Source: Streptomyces violaceusniger Tu 4113
GTDB taxonomy: Bacteria; Actinomycetota; Actinomycetes; Streptomycetales; Streptomycetaceae
DNA length: 64,000 nucleotides
Direction: 5' to 3'
Assembly (NCBI RefSeq): GCF_000147815.2
Contig: NC_015951.1
Span: forward strand, 226,056-290,055
Translations under genes and position numbers: made by a program
Shown here: piece after piece, positions 8,480-15,940 of the stretch
How positions within the stretch are numbered: the first letter of the stretch is position 1
Layout of the letters: the number at the start of each line of letters is the position of its first letter
Notes under the pieces: generated by a model
Database searches by the model: none
What the model was told of the DNA's origin: nothing
Seen by the model: the letters and a program-made list of their open reading frames with translations, nothing else

Positions 8480-8647
8480 ATGATGAGGACGGATCCGCCC
8501 CCGCCGCGTGATCGGCCCGAGGGCGATGGCCCGGCCGTGGCCGTGAGCTACACCGCGCCGGTGGTCGTCGAGGTCGGCTCGGTCGCGCAGACCGTGCGCG
8601 GCACCCAGTACCAGGACTCGGCCGACGACACGCAGTACAAGACCTGA
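8480..8647 (+). CDS. Lasso peptide precursor
   Basis: A 55-residue ORF starting at ATG 8480, eight bases after GGAGG. The leader carries the YxxP motif recognised by lasso RRE proteins (YTAPVVVEVG, residues 24-33). The likely core is GTQYQDSADDTQYKT (residues 41-55): Gly1 with Asp9 would give a nine-membered macrolactam ring. One oddity is that the threonine usually at position -2 of the leader lies at -3 here (QTVR before Gly1), so the cleavage site needs mass-spectrometric proof. The core has Asp-Ser and Asp-Thr steps (residues 6-7 and 10-11), plausible aspartimide sites for the downstream methyltransferase. The gene is followed by two hairpins and then by the cyclase gene. Confidence 0.85.
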   Translation: MMRTDPPPPRDRPEGDGPAVAVSYTAPVVVEVGSVAQTVRGTQYQDSADDTQYKT

Positions 8648-8695
8648 CGCAGGTCCCGGTTCGGCATGCCCTGTAACTACGTGCCGTACCAGAGA

Positions 8696-8759
8696 CGGCC
8701 CCTCCCCATGGGGCCGCCGATAGCGGGCCCGGGGCGACGACCACGCCCCGGGCCCGCCC
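8696..8759 (+). terminator. Double hairpin between lasso precursor and cyclase (attenuator)
   Basis: A small hairpin (GGCCCC with GGGGCC, about 8697-8717) is followed by a very strong one: a perfect 14-base stem at 8725-8738 and 8746-8759 with a 7-base loop. There is no U-tract. In lasso clusters such a partial terminator lets the precursor mRNA outnumber the processing-enzyme mRNA; here that is inferred from position and strength. Confidence 0.65.
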
Positions 8760-8798
8760 GCATTCCTCCTGACCACCCACGACGTGGGGAGACGTTTG

Positions 8799-10631
8799 AT
8801 GCGCTGGATCACTGGTCGCAGCGGCCGGACGGGACCGCTGCGGCCCCACGGCGGGGCCGAGCTCGTCGGTCTGGATGCGTGGGCCTGCGGCTTCGAGTCA
8901 TGGCAGGTCCGTACCGTCGCTCAGCCCCAGGCGAGGGTGGCGATCGTCGGCGACTGCTTCGCGACGGCGGGACAGTTGGAGGCCGCGCCGTCTCTGGCGG
9001 CGGCCGGGCGGTGGCGCGAGCTGACCCGCTGGCCTGGCTCCTACCTGGTGGTTGCCCGCGTCAGGGCCACCACCGCCGTCCTCGGTGACCTGGCCGGGCT
9101 CTACCCCGTCTACTACCACCACAACGCCGGTGGCGTGCGGTGGGCCACCGCCGCCGCTCCACTCGCTGCCGCACACGGCCAGGAGCCCGACCCGGCGATG
9201 GCGGCCGCGGCCATGGTCTTCCCCCAGCCCGGTCTCTTCCCTGGGCGGTCACTGTTCGCAGGCGTGGCCCGGGTGCCTCCCGGCTGCCTGCTGCTGCTCG
9301 ACCAGGGCCGGGCAAGGGTAGAGCCGTACGAGGGGGAGGTGGCCCCGCTGCCACTGGCCGAGGCCGCCGGGCAACTGCGGCAGACGCTGGGCGAGGCCGT
9401 CAGCGCGCGTCTGGCCGCCCACCCGCACGCGTCGTTCGACCTGGCAGGGCTGGACTCCTCCACACTCGCCTGCCTCGGCGCCCGCGAACGGCCGGTGACG
9501 GCGGCGACGTTCACCGATGAGCGCCTGCGCAACGACGACCTCGCGTACGCGACCCGCACCGCCGCGGCAGTGCCCGGCCTGACGCACCACGTCGTCGCCG
9601 GCGGGCCGCACACGGACTACTACACCGGCATCGCCGAAAACGGCGGACAGCCGGTGACCGACGCACCGAACGCGTACGTGGTCACCGCGGCGATGAAGGA
9701 CGCTGCCCTCGACGTCGCCCACGAACACGGCAGCACCCTGCACTTCACCGGCGCCGCGGGCGACACCGTGCTCGGCTCCTCGATCGTCTACCTCTCCGAC
9801 CTGCTGCGCGAGCGCCGCTGGGCAACCGCGTACGCCCACGCGCGGCTGCACGCCCGTACGCTGCGCTCCTCACCGCGCGAGGTGCTGGCCCGTGCCCGCC
9901 CAGCGGCCCGCCGCCCCCTGGTGGAGGATCTACGCCGGGCCGCGATGGTGCTGCGGCGGCCGCCACAGTGGTGGGCACCAGCTGCTTCCCGCCCATGGGG
10001 CTGGGCGACGATGCTGGCCACAGCCGACTGGCTCACCCCGGACGCCCGCCGGTTACTCGCCGAGGAGCTGGAGCACGCCGCCGATCAGTGGTCCGGTGAT
10101 ACCCGGCGTCCGGAAGCGCTGGCGGTCTTCACCGACCGGCAGGAGGTCGAGCAGATCGGCCGGGACCTCGCGCAGTTCGCGGACGCCGTGTACGCCGTGT
10201 GCGGCATCCACATCGCCGCCCCGTACCTCGACAACGAAGTCCTGCGGCTGTGCCTGGCCGTCCCGGCCGAGGAGCGCGCCCATCCCGGCAGCTACAAGCC
10301 GCTGCTGCGCGGGATGCGCGAGGTGGTGCCGGACTTCGTCCTCGCCCGTACGACGAAGGGACTCATGAACACCGTGTGCTTCGACGGCATCCGCCGCCAC
10401 GAAGGCGCGATCCGCGATCTGCTCGGCCCTGCCTCCCGGCTCGCTGAGAACGGCCTGCTGGACCCCGGCCGTCCCGGGCAGTCCCTGGAGCGCGTCCGGA
10501 ACGGCCTGCCCGCGCCGTTGGGCGCAATCCACCTCGCGGTGACCGTCGAAGCCTGGTGGCGCGGCATCTCCAGCGACGCCGGCACCTGGTGGGAGGTGAC
10601 GCGCGATGAGGCCCGCGCTGCGACTGCGTAA
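8799..10631 (+). CDS. Lasso peptide isopeptide bond-forming cyclase (asparagine synthetase-like)
   Basis: A 610-residue protein; ATG 8799 is chosen because GGGGAG lies eight bases upstream. An N-terminal glutaminase-like fold (about residues 1-170, with DLAGLYPVYYHH) precedes an asparagine-synthetase domain. This enzyme class adenylates the ring-closing Asp/Glu side chain and joins it to the core N-terminus. The PP-loop reads FDLAGLDSST near residues 212-221, one residue shorter than the textbook SGGxDS. The synthetase body continues with TGAAGDTVLGSS and APYLDNEVLRLCLAVP. It overlaps the RRE gene by 26 bases. Placement between precursor and RRE/B2 genes makes the assignment firm. Confidence 0.88.
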   Translation: MRWITGRSGRTGPLRPHGGAELVGLDAWACGFESWQVRTVAQPQARVAIVGDCFATAGQLEAAPSLAAAGRWRELTRWPGSYLVVARVRATTAVLGDLAGLYPVYYHHNAGGVRWATAAAPLAAAHGQEPDPAMAAAAMVFPQPGLFPGRSLFAGVARVPPGCLLLLDQGRARVEPYEGEVAPLPLAEAAGQLRQTLGEAVSARLAAHPHASFDLAGLDSSTLACLGARERPVTAATFTDERLRNDDLAYATRTAAAVPGLTHHVVAGGPHTDYYTGIAENGGQPVTDAPNAYVVTAAMKDAALDVAHEHGSTLHFTGAAGDTVLGSSIVYLSDLLRERRWATAYAHARLHARTLRSSPREVLARARPAARRPLVEDLRRAAMVLRRPPQWWAPAASRPWGWATMLATADWLTPDARRLLAEELEHAADQWSGDTRRPEALAVFTDRQEVEQIGRDLAQFADAVYAVCGIHIAAPYLDNEVLRLCLAVPAEERAHPGSYKPLLRGMREVVPDFVLARTTKGLMNTVCFDGIRRHEGAIRDLLGPASRLAENGLLDPGRPGQSLERVRNGLPAPLGAIHLAVTVEAWWRGISSDAGTWWEVTRDEARAATA

Positions 10632-10926
10632 CGGCGTCTACCTGGTGGCCGCCCCGGACGGCGGCGCCATCCTGGACACCCGCCTCCGCGCCGGACGGGC
10701 CGGATGCCTGGCCATCAGTGCCCCAGGGGGGCAGTACCTGGACCGTCGACTGCACGGCGCAGAGAACCACCGGAGGGCCGCCGCGGTGGTGGCCCACAGC
10801 TACGGCGTCGATGTCGATCAGGTCGATGCCGACATGGCCCGTCTCCTCAAGGAGCTGTGGGGGCGGAGACTGCTCTCCGAACACGTGCCGGGGCGTCGGC
10901 GCCTGTGGCGGGGGTGGTGGCGGTGA
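10606..10926 (+). CDS. Lasso RRE protein (PqqD-like, B1)
   Basis: A 106-residue PqqD-fold protein that binds the precursor leader and presents it to the B2 protease. It begins MRPALRLRNGVYLVAAPDGG and continues with strands and helices typical of the fold (GAILDTRLRAGRAGCLAIS). The ATG lies inside the 3' end of the cyclase gene, and its TGA overlaps the GTG start of the B2 gene, so the three are translationally coupled. The C-terminal tail (GRRRLWRGWWR) is unusually basic and Trp-rich. Confidence 0.85.
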   Translation: MRPALRLRNGVYLVAAPDGGAILDTRLRAGRAGCLAISAPGGQYLDRRLHGAENHRRAAAVVAHSYGVDVDQVDADMARLLKELWGRRLLSEHVPGRRRLWRGWWR

Positions 10927-11348
10927 GCCTGCCGGTCGCTACTGTGCACACACGCCCAAACCTCACAGCAGGCCAGCGAATCGCCTCAACGGCAGGACTG
11001 TATGTCGCGCTCGTGCTGCTGGCCCTGCCCTTCCCCCTCGCCGTGCGGGCCGCCCGAACAGCCCGCCTTGTCGGCCGCCGGCCCCTCACCGAGCGGCACG
11101 GCCAGCAGCTTGTGGAGGCCGTGAAATGGGCGGGCCGCCGCATGCCGCACCGGCTGGCCTGCCTGGAGACCTCGCTCGCCGCGATGCTCGCCGCCGCTCT
11201 TCTCGGGCGCCGACTCACCTGGTGCGTCGGCGTGCGCTTCACCCCACCCCCGATCGAGTTCCACGCCTGGGTGGCCCTGGACAACGGCGATCCGGTCGGC
11301 GAGGACACCACTGCCGGGTGGCACCACCGCCCCGCCGTCGAAATCTGA
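10923..11348 (+). CDS. Lasso leader protease (B2, transglutaminase-like)
   Basis: A 141-residue cysteine protease that removes the lasso leader. GTG 10923 overlaps the RRE stop in a GTGA. The catalytic triad is visible: Cys in RLACLETSLA, His in EFHAWV and Asp in NGDPV. A hydrophobic stretch near residues 24-46 (AGLYVALVLLALPFPLAV) may give membrane contact, a common trait of actinobacterial B2 proteins. No ABC transporter gene accompanies the cluster in this window, so export must rely on something else. Confidence 0.88.
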   Translation: MSLPVATVHTRPNLTAGQRIASTAGLYVALVLLALPFPLAVRAARTARLVGRRPLTERHGQQLVEAVKWAGRRMPHRLACLETSLAAMLAAALLGRRLTWCVGVRFTPPPIEFHAWVALDNGDPVGEDTTAGWHHRPAVEI

Positions 11349-11458
11349 CACCGCCCAGTCGAACCGACGCCCCGGCCGTCACCCGATCGTGTCTGATGCC
11401 GCGTCGGCTCGTTGCGCACATCGACACCCCGTGCCCTCTTGGGAAGGAACCGTCCTCC

Positions 11459-12520
11459 GTGACGCTGACCACCACCGCATCCGACGCGGTCGCCCGCGCG
11501 GCCGCCGCCGTCCCCGAGCAGCACTACACCCACCATCCCCGGCGGGGGGCCACGATCCACCGCTCCAACCCTTCCGTCATTCACCGCGAACTACGGGCGC
11601 TGGACGTCCACGAGGGGATGCGTGTGCTGGAGATCGGCACCGGGTCCGGCTATTCCGGCGCACTTCTGTCCCAACTCGTCGGAGACGAGGGCCGGGTGGT
11701 CAGCCTCGACATCAATGCTTTCCTCGCGAAGTGGGCCAATCGCATCCACGACGAACGCGGCCTGACGAACATCGGCTGCCGCCCGGCTGACGGACAACTC
11801 GGCTGGCCCGAGGACGCCCCCTACGACCGCATCATCGCCTGGGCCACTCCGCCCCTGCTCCCCGCGACCTGGATGGACCAGCTCGCCGCCGACGGATCGG
11901 TCGTCGCGCCGCTCCCGCTCGCCCAGCTGCCGCATGTCACCGCAGTCGCTCGCATCCGCATCCAGGCCCAGGACCGGCAGCCAGCCGTCACCGAGGTGGT
12001 CCACGGCGGATATACCGAGATGGTGGCCCAGTCCAAGTCAGACGAGGACGTCCCGGGCCGGTGGGTCGACTGGCTCGACTACCATCCGGAAACTCGGTGG
12101 ATCTCCACCGCCTGGCGCCACAAGGACACCTACCGCTCCTACGGCGCCCACGACGCCCTCCAGGCCCTGACCTCCCAGCACCGCCACACCGAGCCCTACA
12201 CGGCCATCCCACCTGGACCCGAGTGGTACTTCCTCGTCTCCTGCTTCGCCGCAACCGGCGACCCCCATCTGACGATGGCCGGCATCGACGGCGGCTTCGC
12301 CATCGGGCACAGCGAGCCGGGTGGCCACGCCGCCGTCCTCCACAAGGAGCACGGACTGATCATCGCCGACGCTCCCGACTCCCCCTCGCTGACCGTTCTC
12401 CGCTCGTGGCTGGAGCAGTGGCAGCGGGAAGGGACAACTCAGCTCACGCCACGGCTCGTAACCGGGGAGCAGACAAGCGCGAACACTGGCTGGCACCTGC
12501 GCCTCACCCGCGCGTCATGA
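11459..12520 (+). CDS. Lasso-cluster protein-L-isoaspartate O-methyltransferase (copy 2)
   Basis: A 353-residue methyltransferase starting at GTG 11459 behind GGGAAGGAA. Motif I is EIGTGSGYSGALLSQLVG, preceded by HYTHHPRRGATIHRSNPSVI. The C-terminal domain of ~160 residues (ending LTPRLVTGEQTSANTGWHLR) is absent from repair-type enzymes. Family knowledge: PIMT homologs inside lasso clusters methylate an Asp side chain, which then collapses to an aspartimide, as in lihuanodin and cellulonodin-2. It follows the B2 gene by 110 bases on the same strand, so cluster membership is likely. It is clearly paralogous to the enzyme at 5.4-6.5 kb. Confidence 0.82.
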   Translation: MTLTTTASDAVARAAAAVPEQHYTHHPRRGATIHRSNPSVIHRELRALDVHEGMRVLEIGTGSGYSGALLSQLVGDEGRVVSLDINAFLAKWANRIHDERGLTNIGCRPADGQLGWPEDAPYDRIIAWATPPLLPATWMDQLAADGSVVAPLPLAQLPHVTAVARIRIQAQDRQPAVTEVVHGGYTEMVAQSKSDEDVPGRWVDWLDYHPETRWISTAWRHKDTYRSYGAHDALQALTSQHRHTEPYTAIPPGPEWYFLVSCFAATGDPHLTMAGIDGGFAIGHSEPGGHAAVLHKEHGLIIADAPDSPSLTVLRSWLEQWQREGTTQLTPRLVTGEQTSANTGWHLRLTRAS

Positions 12521-12533
12521 CCCCACTCGATAG

Positions 12534-13742
12534 TCAGTTGATGAGTCGACGGGCGGCGACGATGCCTCGTTTCCAGGCAGCGAGCTTGGTTACGCGGACG
12601 ACGTCGCCCGTCTGGGGAGCGTGAACGATCAAGCCGTGTCCCATGTACATGCCAACGTGCCCGGGGCCTTTCGGCCCGTCATGGGTGAAGAGCAGATCGC
12701 CGGGCTTGAGCACGTTGACGCTGACGGAGCGGCCTTCACGGACCTGGGTGTAGGTGGTGCGGGTGAGCTTGACGCCGGCGACGCCGTAGGCCCGCTGCAT
12801 CAGCGATGAGCAGTCGCACCGCTCCGTCGGATTCTTGCCGTGGGGGTTGGTGCAGGTGCCGCCCCACTGGTACGGCGTCCCGAGCTGGTCGAGCGCCCAC
12901 CGCAGGGCGGTACGGACCTGCGGGGGTGCGTCGGCTGGGATCTGGTAGCCGTCGGGACGCGCGCCGGCCGGGATCTTCCCGAACTTGCTGCCGTCGCTGT
13001 CATCACGGGAGGTGTCGGTTTGGCCGCACGAGGTGTGTCCGAACAGGGCGACGAGCGCGGCCGCGTCGGTCTGCTGCTGGTCGTTTCCGTCTCCGCCGTC
13101 TCCTGCCGGGGTGTTGGTGAGAGCGTGCTGTAGCGCGGTGGCGAGGGGCTCCCACTGGGCGTAGGCGTCGGGGAATCCGGAACGCTGGACCTTCTGGGCT
13201 GCTTCGGTGAGCGGCAGCTGCTGCCACCCTTTGACCTTCAGCAGCCTCGAGTAGAACTTCCGTGACGCGCGCCGGGGGTCTTGCCGCTGCTCAGGCGTCC
13301 CCCAGCTGGGGCGCTGCTGGAACAGGCCCAGGCTGTCGCGGTCCCCGCTGCTGAGGTTGCGGAGCCGGGATTCCTGGAGCGCTGTCGCGATCGCGATCAC
13401 CTGTCCTCGCGGCGGGACGCGCCTCGCCTCGCCTTCTTCCTGGATGATCTTCGCGTTCGGGATCTGCTCCTGGGGGCGCTCCAGGCCCTGTGCCGGCTTG
13501 GATGCCTTGGCGTGGCTGCCGCTGAGGACGGCCTGGACCTGTTCGGTGACCGCGGCGGTGTCGACGGTGGTGTCCGTGTTGTTGCGGGTGCAGGCGGTCT
13601 TCTGGGCTGCCTGGCTGTTCAGCCGGGCCTGCTGGTCTCGTCCCAGGGCGGCTACCGCGGCGGTCGTGAGGAGGATCACCAGGACGATGAGGATGAGGGG
13701 CGTGCCGAGCCCTGCGGCGAGCAGGGCTCGGCGGCGGTTCAT
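12534..13742 (-). CDS. Bifunctional cell-wall hydrolase (lysozyme-like plus NlpC/P60)
   Basis: A 402-residue exported or membrane-anchored enzyme. An N-terminal membrane segment (residues 6-33) is followed by a lysozyme-like region (IATALQESRLRNLSSGDRD, then LGLFQQRPSWGT) and a C-terminal NlpC/P60 domain with Cys in CDCSSLMQ, His in GHVGMYMG and a second His in IVHAP. Such two-domain hydrolases (like CwlT/TcpG) open peptidoglycan for conjugation machinery. Its ATG overlaps the stop of the VirB6-like gene, making it the last gene of the upstream transfer operon; it is convergent with the methyltransferase gene 14 bases away. Confidence 0.85.
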   Translation of the reverse strand: MNRRRALLAAGLGTPLILIVLVILLTTAAVAALGRDQQARLNSQAAQKTACTRNNTDTTVDTAAVTEQVQAVLSGSHAKASKPAQGLERPQEQIPNAKIIQEEGEARRVPPRGQVIAIATALQESRLRNLSSGDRDSLGLFQQRPSWGTPEQRQDPRRASRKFYSRLLKVKGWQQLPLTEAAQKVQRSGFPDAYAQWEPLATALQHALTNTPAGDGGDGNDQQQTDAAALVALFGHTSCGQTDTSRDDSDGSKFGKIPAGARPDGYQIPADAPPQVRTALRWALDQLGTPYQWGGTCTNPHGKNPTERCDCSSLMQRAYGVAGVKLTRTTYTQVREGRSVSVNVLKPGDLLFTHDGPKGPGHVGMYMGHGLIVHAPQTGDVVRVTKLAAWKRGIVAARRLIN

Positions 13743-15940
13743 CGGGGCCCCCTTGGTGGCCGGGGCGGGTTGGTGCGGCGGTCGATGCGGGCCCGTAGCT
13801 GAGCCTGGCGGGAGGAGCTGGGCGGCTGGAGGGGCACGCGCGGGGTGGGCTGCGGGCGGCGTGGCGGGTGCGTGGGCCGCGGCGGATGTGTGGGTCGCGG
13901 GGGGTGTGCGGGGCGAGTCGGCGCCGCCGTCCCCGGGGGGCGGGTCACGGGGCGCCTGGTGGCTGGCCCGGATGCGGGCCGGGTGGGACGGCGTTGGGCG
14001 GGCTTGTGGTTCAGGCGGGTGGCGAGTGCGCTGGCGCCGTCCCGGCGGAGGGCGCTGCTGGCGGCACCGCGCAGGTTGCCGCGGGCGAGGGCGTTGGTGG
14101 CCATGGAGGTGCGGATGATGGTGTTGGCGGTGTCGCGTGCGTTCATGGTGTGGTCGGGCGCGGACGGAGAGGCGAGGAGGCTGCGGCCGGTGCCTCCGAC
14201 ACGCGCGTTGCTGAGGCGGTTGCGGATGTTGTTGCCGATGTCGCGGGACTTGCGGGCGACGTCTTTGCGTTTGCGGTAGGCGCCGATGCAGACGACGTCA
14301 ACGACGAGGAAACGCACGGTCAGGCCGCCGCTGCCGTACTCCTCGGACGGCGCGTCAAGGAGCGCGTCAACCAGCACGATGAAGACGCCGAGCATGGCCA
14401 CGCTGCCGACGAGCTGGATCAGCGAGCGGCTGACGGATCCGCACCAGGCCCACAGGTAGGAGCGGCCGGCTCCCGGGATCGTTCCGGCAACGAGGGCGGC
14501 TTCGCCGCGGATGGCGTCGTAGGCGATGCGGTACTGGGCGGTCAGGAAGGATCCGGCGATGCCCACGACGAGCAGGAAAACGATGACGGCGGCGATGAGG
14601 ACGAAGAAGGCGCCGGCGAGTTTGTCGCCGGATGCCTTCATCGCCGTGCCGGCGTCGGGCACGCACTCGGCCTCGAATGCCTTCATGGGCTTGTCGCCGT
14701 AGTGGTTGGCGGTCCACTCGGCCGAGAGCTCGGTGACCTTGGACAGGACATCGCCGGGGATGTCCGCGCCGGGGATGTCGATGCCCAGATTGTCGGCGGT
14801 GCTGGCCAGCGGGCCGAGCACGGCGGCCTTGCTGGCGCCACGGATGGCGTCCTTGGCGCCGCTCAGTCGCTTGTCGAACTGCCTTTCCCAGGCGAGCTGG
14901 TCAAGGAGTGCTTCGGCGTAGCGCTCGTTGCAGGCGTCGCTGAACGTGCGCCCGTATTTGATCAGCTGGGCGGGCTTGGCGACGAACGCATCGCTGAGGG
15001 CGTCGGTGATTGGCCGGGCGAGACCGGCCGCGGTGACGGGCGTGCCCTCGCCTCGCTGTTCGCCTGGCGGGTGGGTGCTGTCGAGGATGATGGCGGTGAC
15101 TTCGAGGGAGAACTGCCGCACCTGGCCGAGCGCGCCTTGGTCCTGTCCGCCCATCAGTTGCTGGGGCGGGGTGATGACCGCGGTGGCGGTCAGGGCGGCG
15201 AGCAGGATGGACAGGGCGGCGTCGCCCCAGCCGCGGGCGCGGTCGCCGAAGAAGATGTTCCAGGCGCAGATGACCGCGCAGGCGCTCAGGAAGAGCGTGG
15301 GCAGGCCCATCTCCATGATGACGCGAGTGTGGAGGGACTCCGCGACGGCCAGGACCGGTTTGATCAGGATCTTGGCTAGGCCGAAGGACAGGGCCCAGGC
15401 GACCATCCAGCAGGAGAAGGCGATCAGCCATTTGGTGAGCATGAAACACAAGGCGGTGAGCAGGTTCCACACGCCCAGATCCCACTGATACCAGCTGCCG
15501 GTGTCCCCGTCGACGTTGTAGGTGGAGAGGGGGATCCCGTACTGGTCGGTGGTGTTGAAGACCCCGAGAACGCCGCCTTCTTCCTCCAAGAGCTTCCGGA
15601 CGCGCTTTTGCTCTTGGCGCAGCAGCTCCTTCTGCATCGACTCGCCGATGACGTCGTGCTGCTCGTCCCAGAACCGCTCGAACTTCTTGCGGAGCCTGTC
15701 GGCCTCCTTCTTCTTCTCCTCCTCGGTGAGGGCCCCGTCGGGCCTGGGAGTCGCCGCATCCGAGGGAGTGGGGGTGGCCGACGGCGCGGTGGCGGTCGGC
15801 GAGGGAGTGGGGTCGTTGGGGGCTGCGACAGCGGGGATGGACGTCAGCGGCACCACCGTGGTCGCGACGAGGACGCCCAGGAGCATCGCGCCGCTCCACT
15901 GGCGCCGTCCCAGACGCCACAGCAGCCGGATCCTGCTCAT
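13739..15940 (-). CDS. VirB6/TrbL-like polytopic transfer membrane protein
   Basis: A 733-residue membrane protein; ATG 15940 overlaps the VirB4 stop in ATGA, and a longer upstream frame is rejected. A signal-like segment (AMLLGVLVATTVVPLTSIPA) is followed by a Pro/Thr-rich spacer, a charged region (EEEKKKEADRLRKKFERF) and at least five membrane segments, including LLTALCFMLTKWLIAFSCWM and FFVLIAAVIVFLLVVGIAG. The C-terminus is Pro/Arg-rich. Polytopic proteins of this kind form the inner-membrane channel of type IV-like transfer systems; position after VirB4 supports this. Confidence 0.75.
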   Translation of the reverse strand: MSRIRLLWRLGRRQWSGAMLLGVLVATTVVPLTSIPAVAAPNDPTPSPTATAPSATPTPSDAATPRPDGALTEEEKKKEADRLRKKFERFWDEQHDVIGESMQKELLRQEQKRVRKLLEEEGGVLGVFNTTDQYGIPLSTYNVDGDTGSWYQWDLGVWNLLTALCFMLTKWLIAFSCWMVAWALSFGLAKILIKPVLAVAESLHTRVIMEMGLPTLFLSACAVICAWNIFFGDRARGWGDAALSILLAALTATAVITPPQQLMGGQDQGALGQVRQFSLEVTAIILDSTHPPGEQRGEGTPVTAAGLARPITDALSDAFVAKPAQLIKYGRTFSDACNERYAEALLDQLAWERQFDKRLSGAKDAIRGASKAAVLGPLASTADNLGIDIPGADIPGDVLSKVTELSAEWTANHYGDKPMKAFEAECVPDAGTAMKASGDKLAGAFFVLIAAVIVFLLVVGIAGSFLTAQYRIAYDAIRGEAALVAGTIPGAGRSYLWAWCGSVSRSLIQLVGSVAMLGVFIVLVDALLDAPSEEYGSGGLTVRFLVVDVVCIGAYRKRKDVARKSRDIGNNIRNRLSNARVGGTGRSLLASPSAPDHTMNARDTANTIIRTSMATNALARGNLRGAASSALRRDGASALATRLNHKPAQRRPTRPASGPATRRPVTRPPGTAAPTRPAHPPRPTHPPRPTHPPRRPQPTPRVPLQPPSSSRQAQLRARIDRRTNPPRPPRGPR

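Noticed and set aside
10718..11458. N-terminal extension of the second methyltransferase through the RRE and B2 genes
   Set aside because: The frame is open but overlaps two real genes; GTG 11459 with GGGAAGGAA and alignment with the paralog set the true start.
13868..15379. 503-codon plus-strand ORF
   Set aside because: Antisense to the VirB6-like gene, whose signal sequence, membrane helices and ATGA overlaps on both sides are clear.
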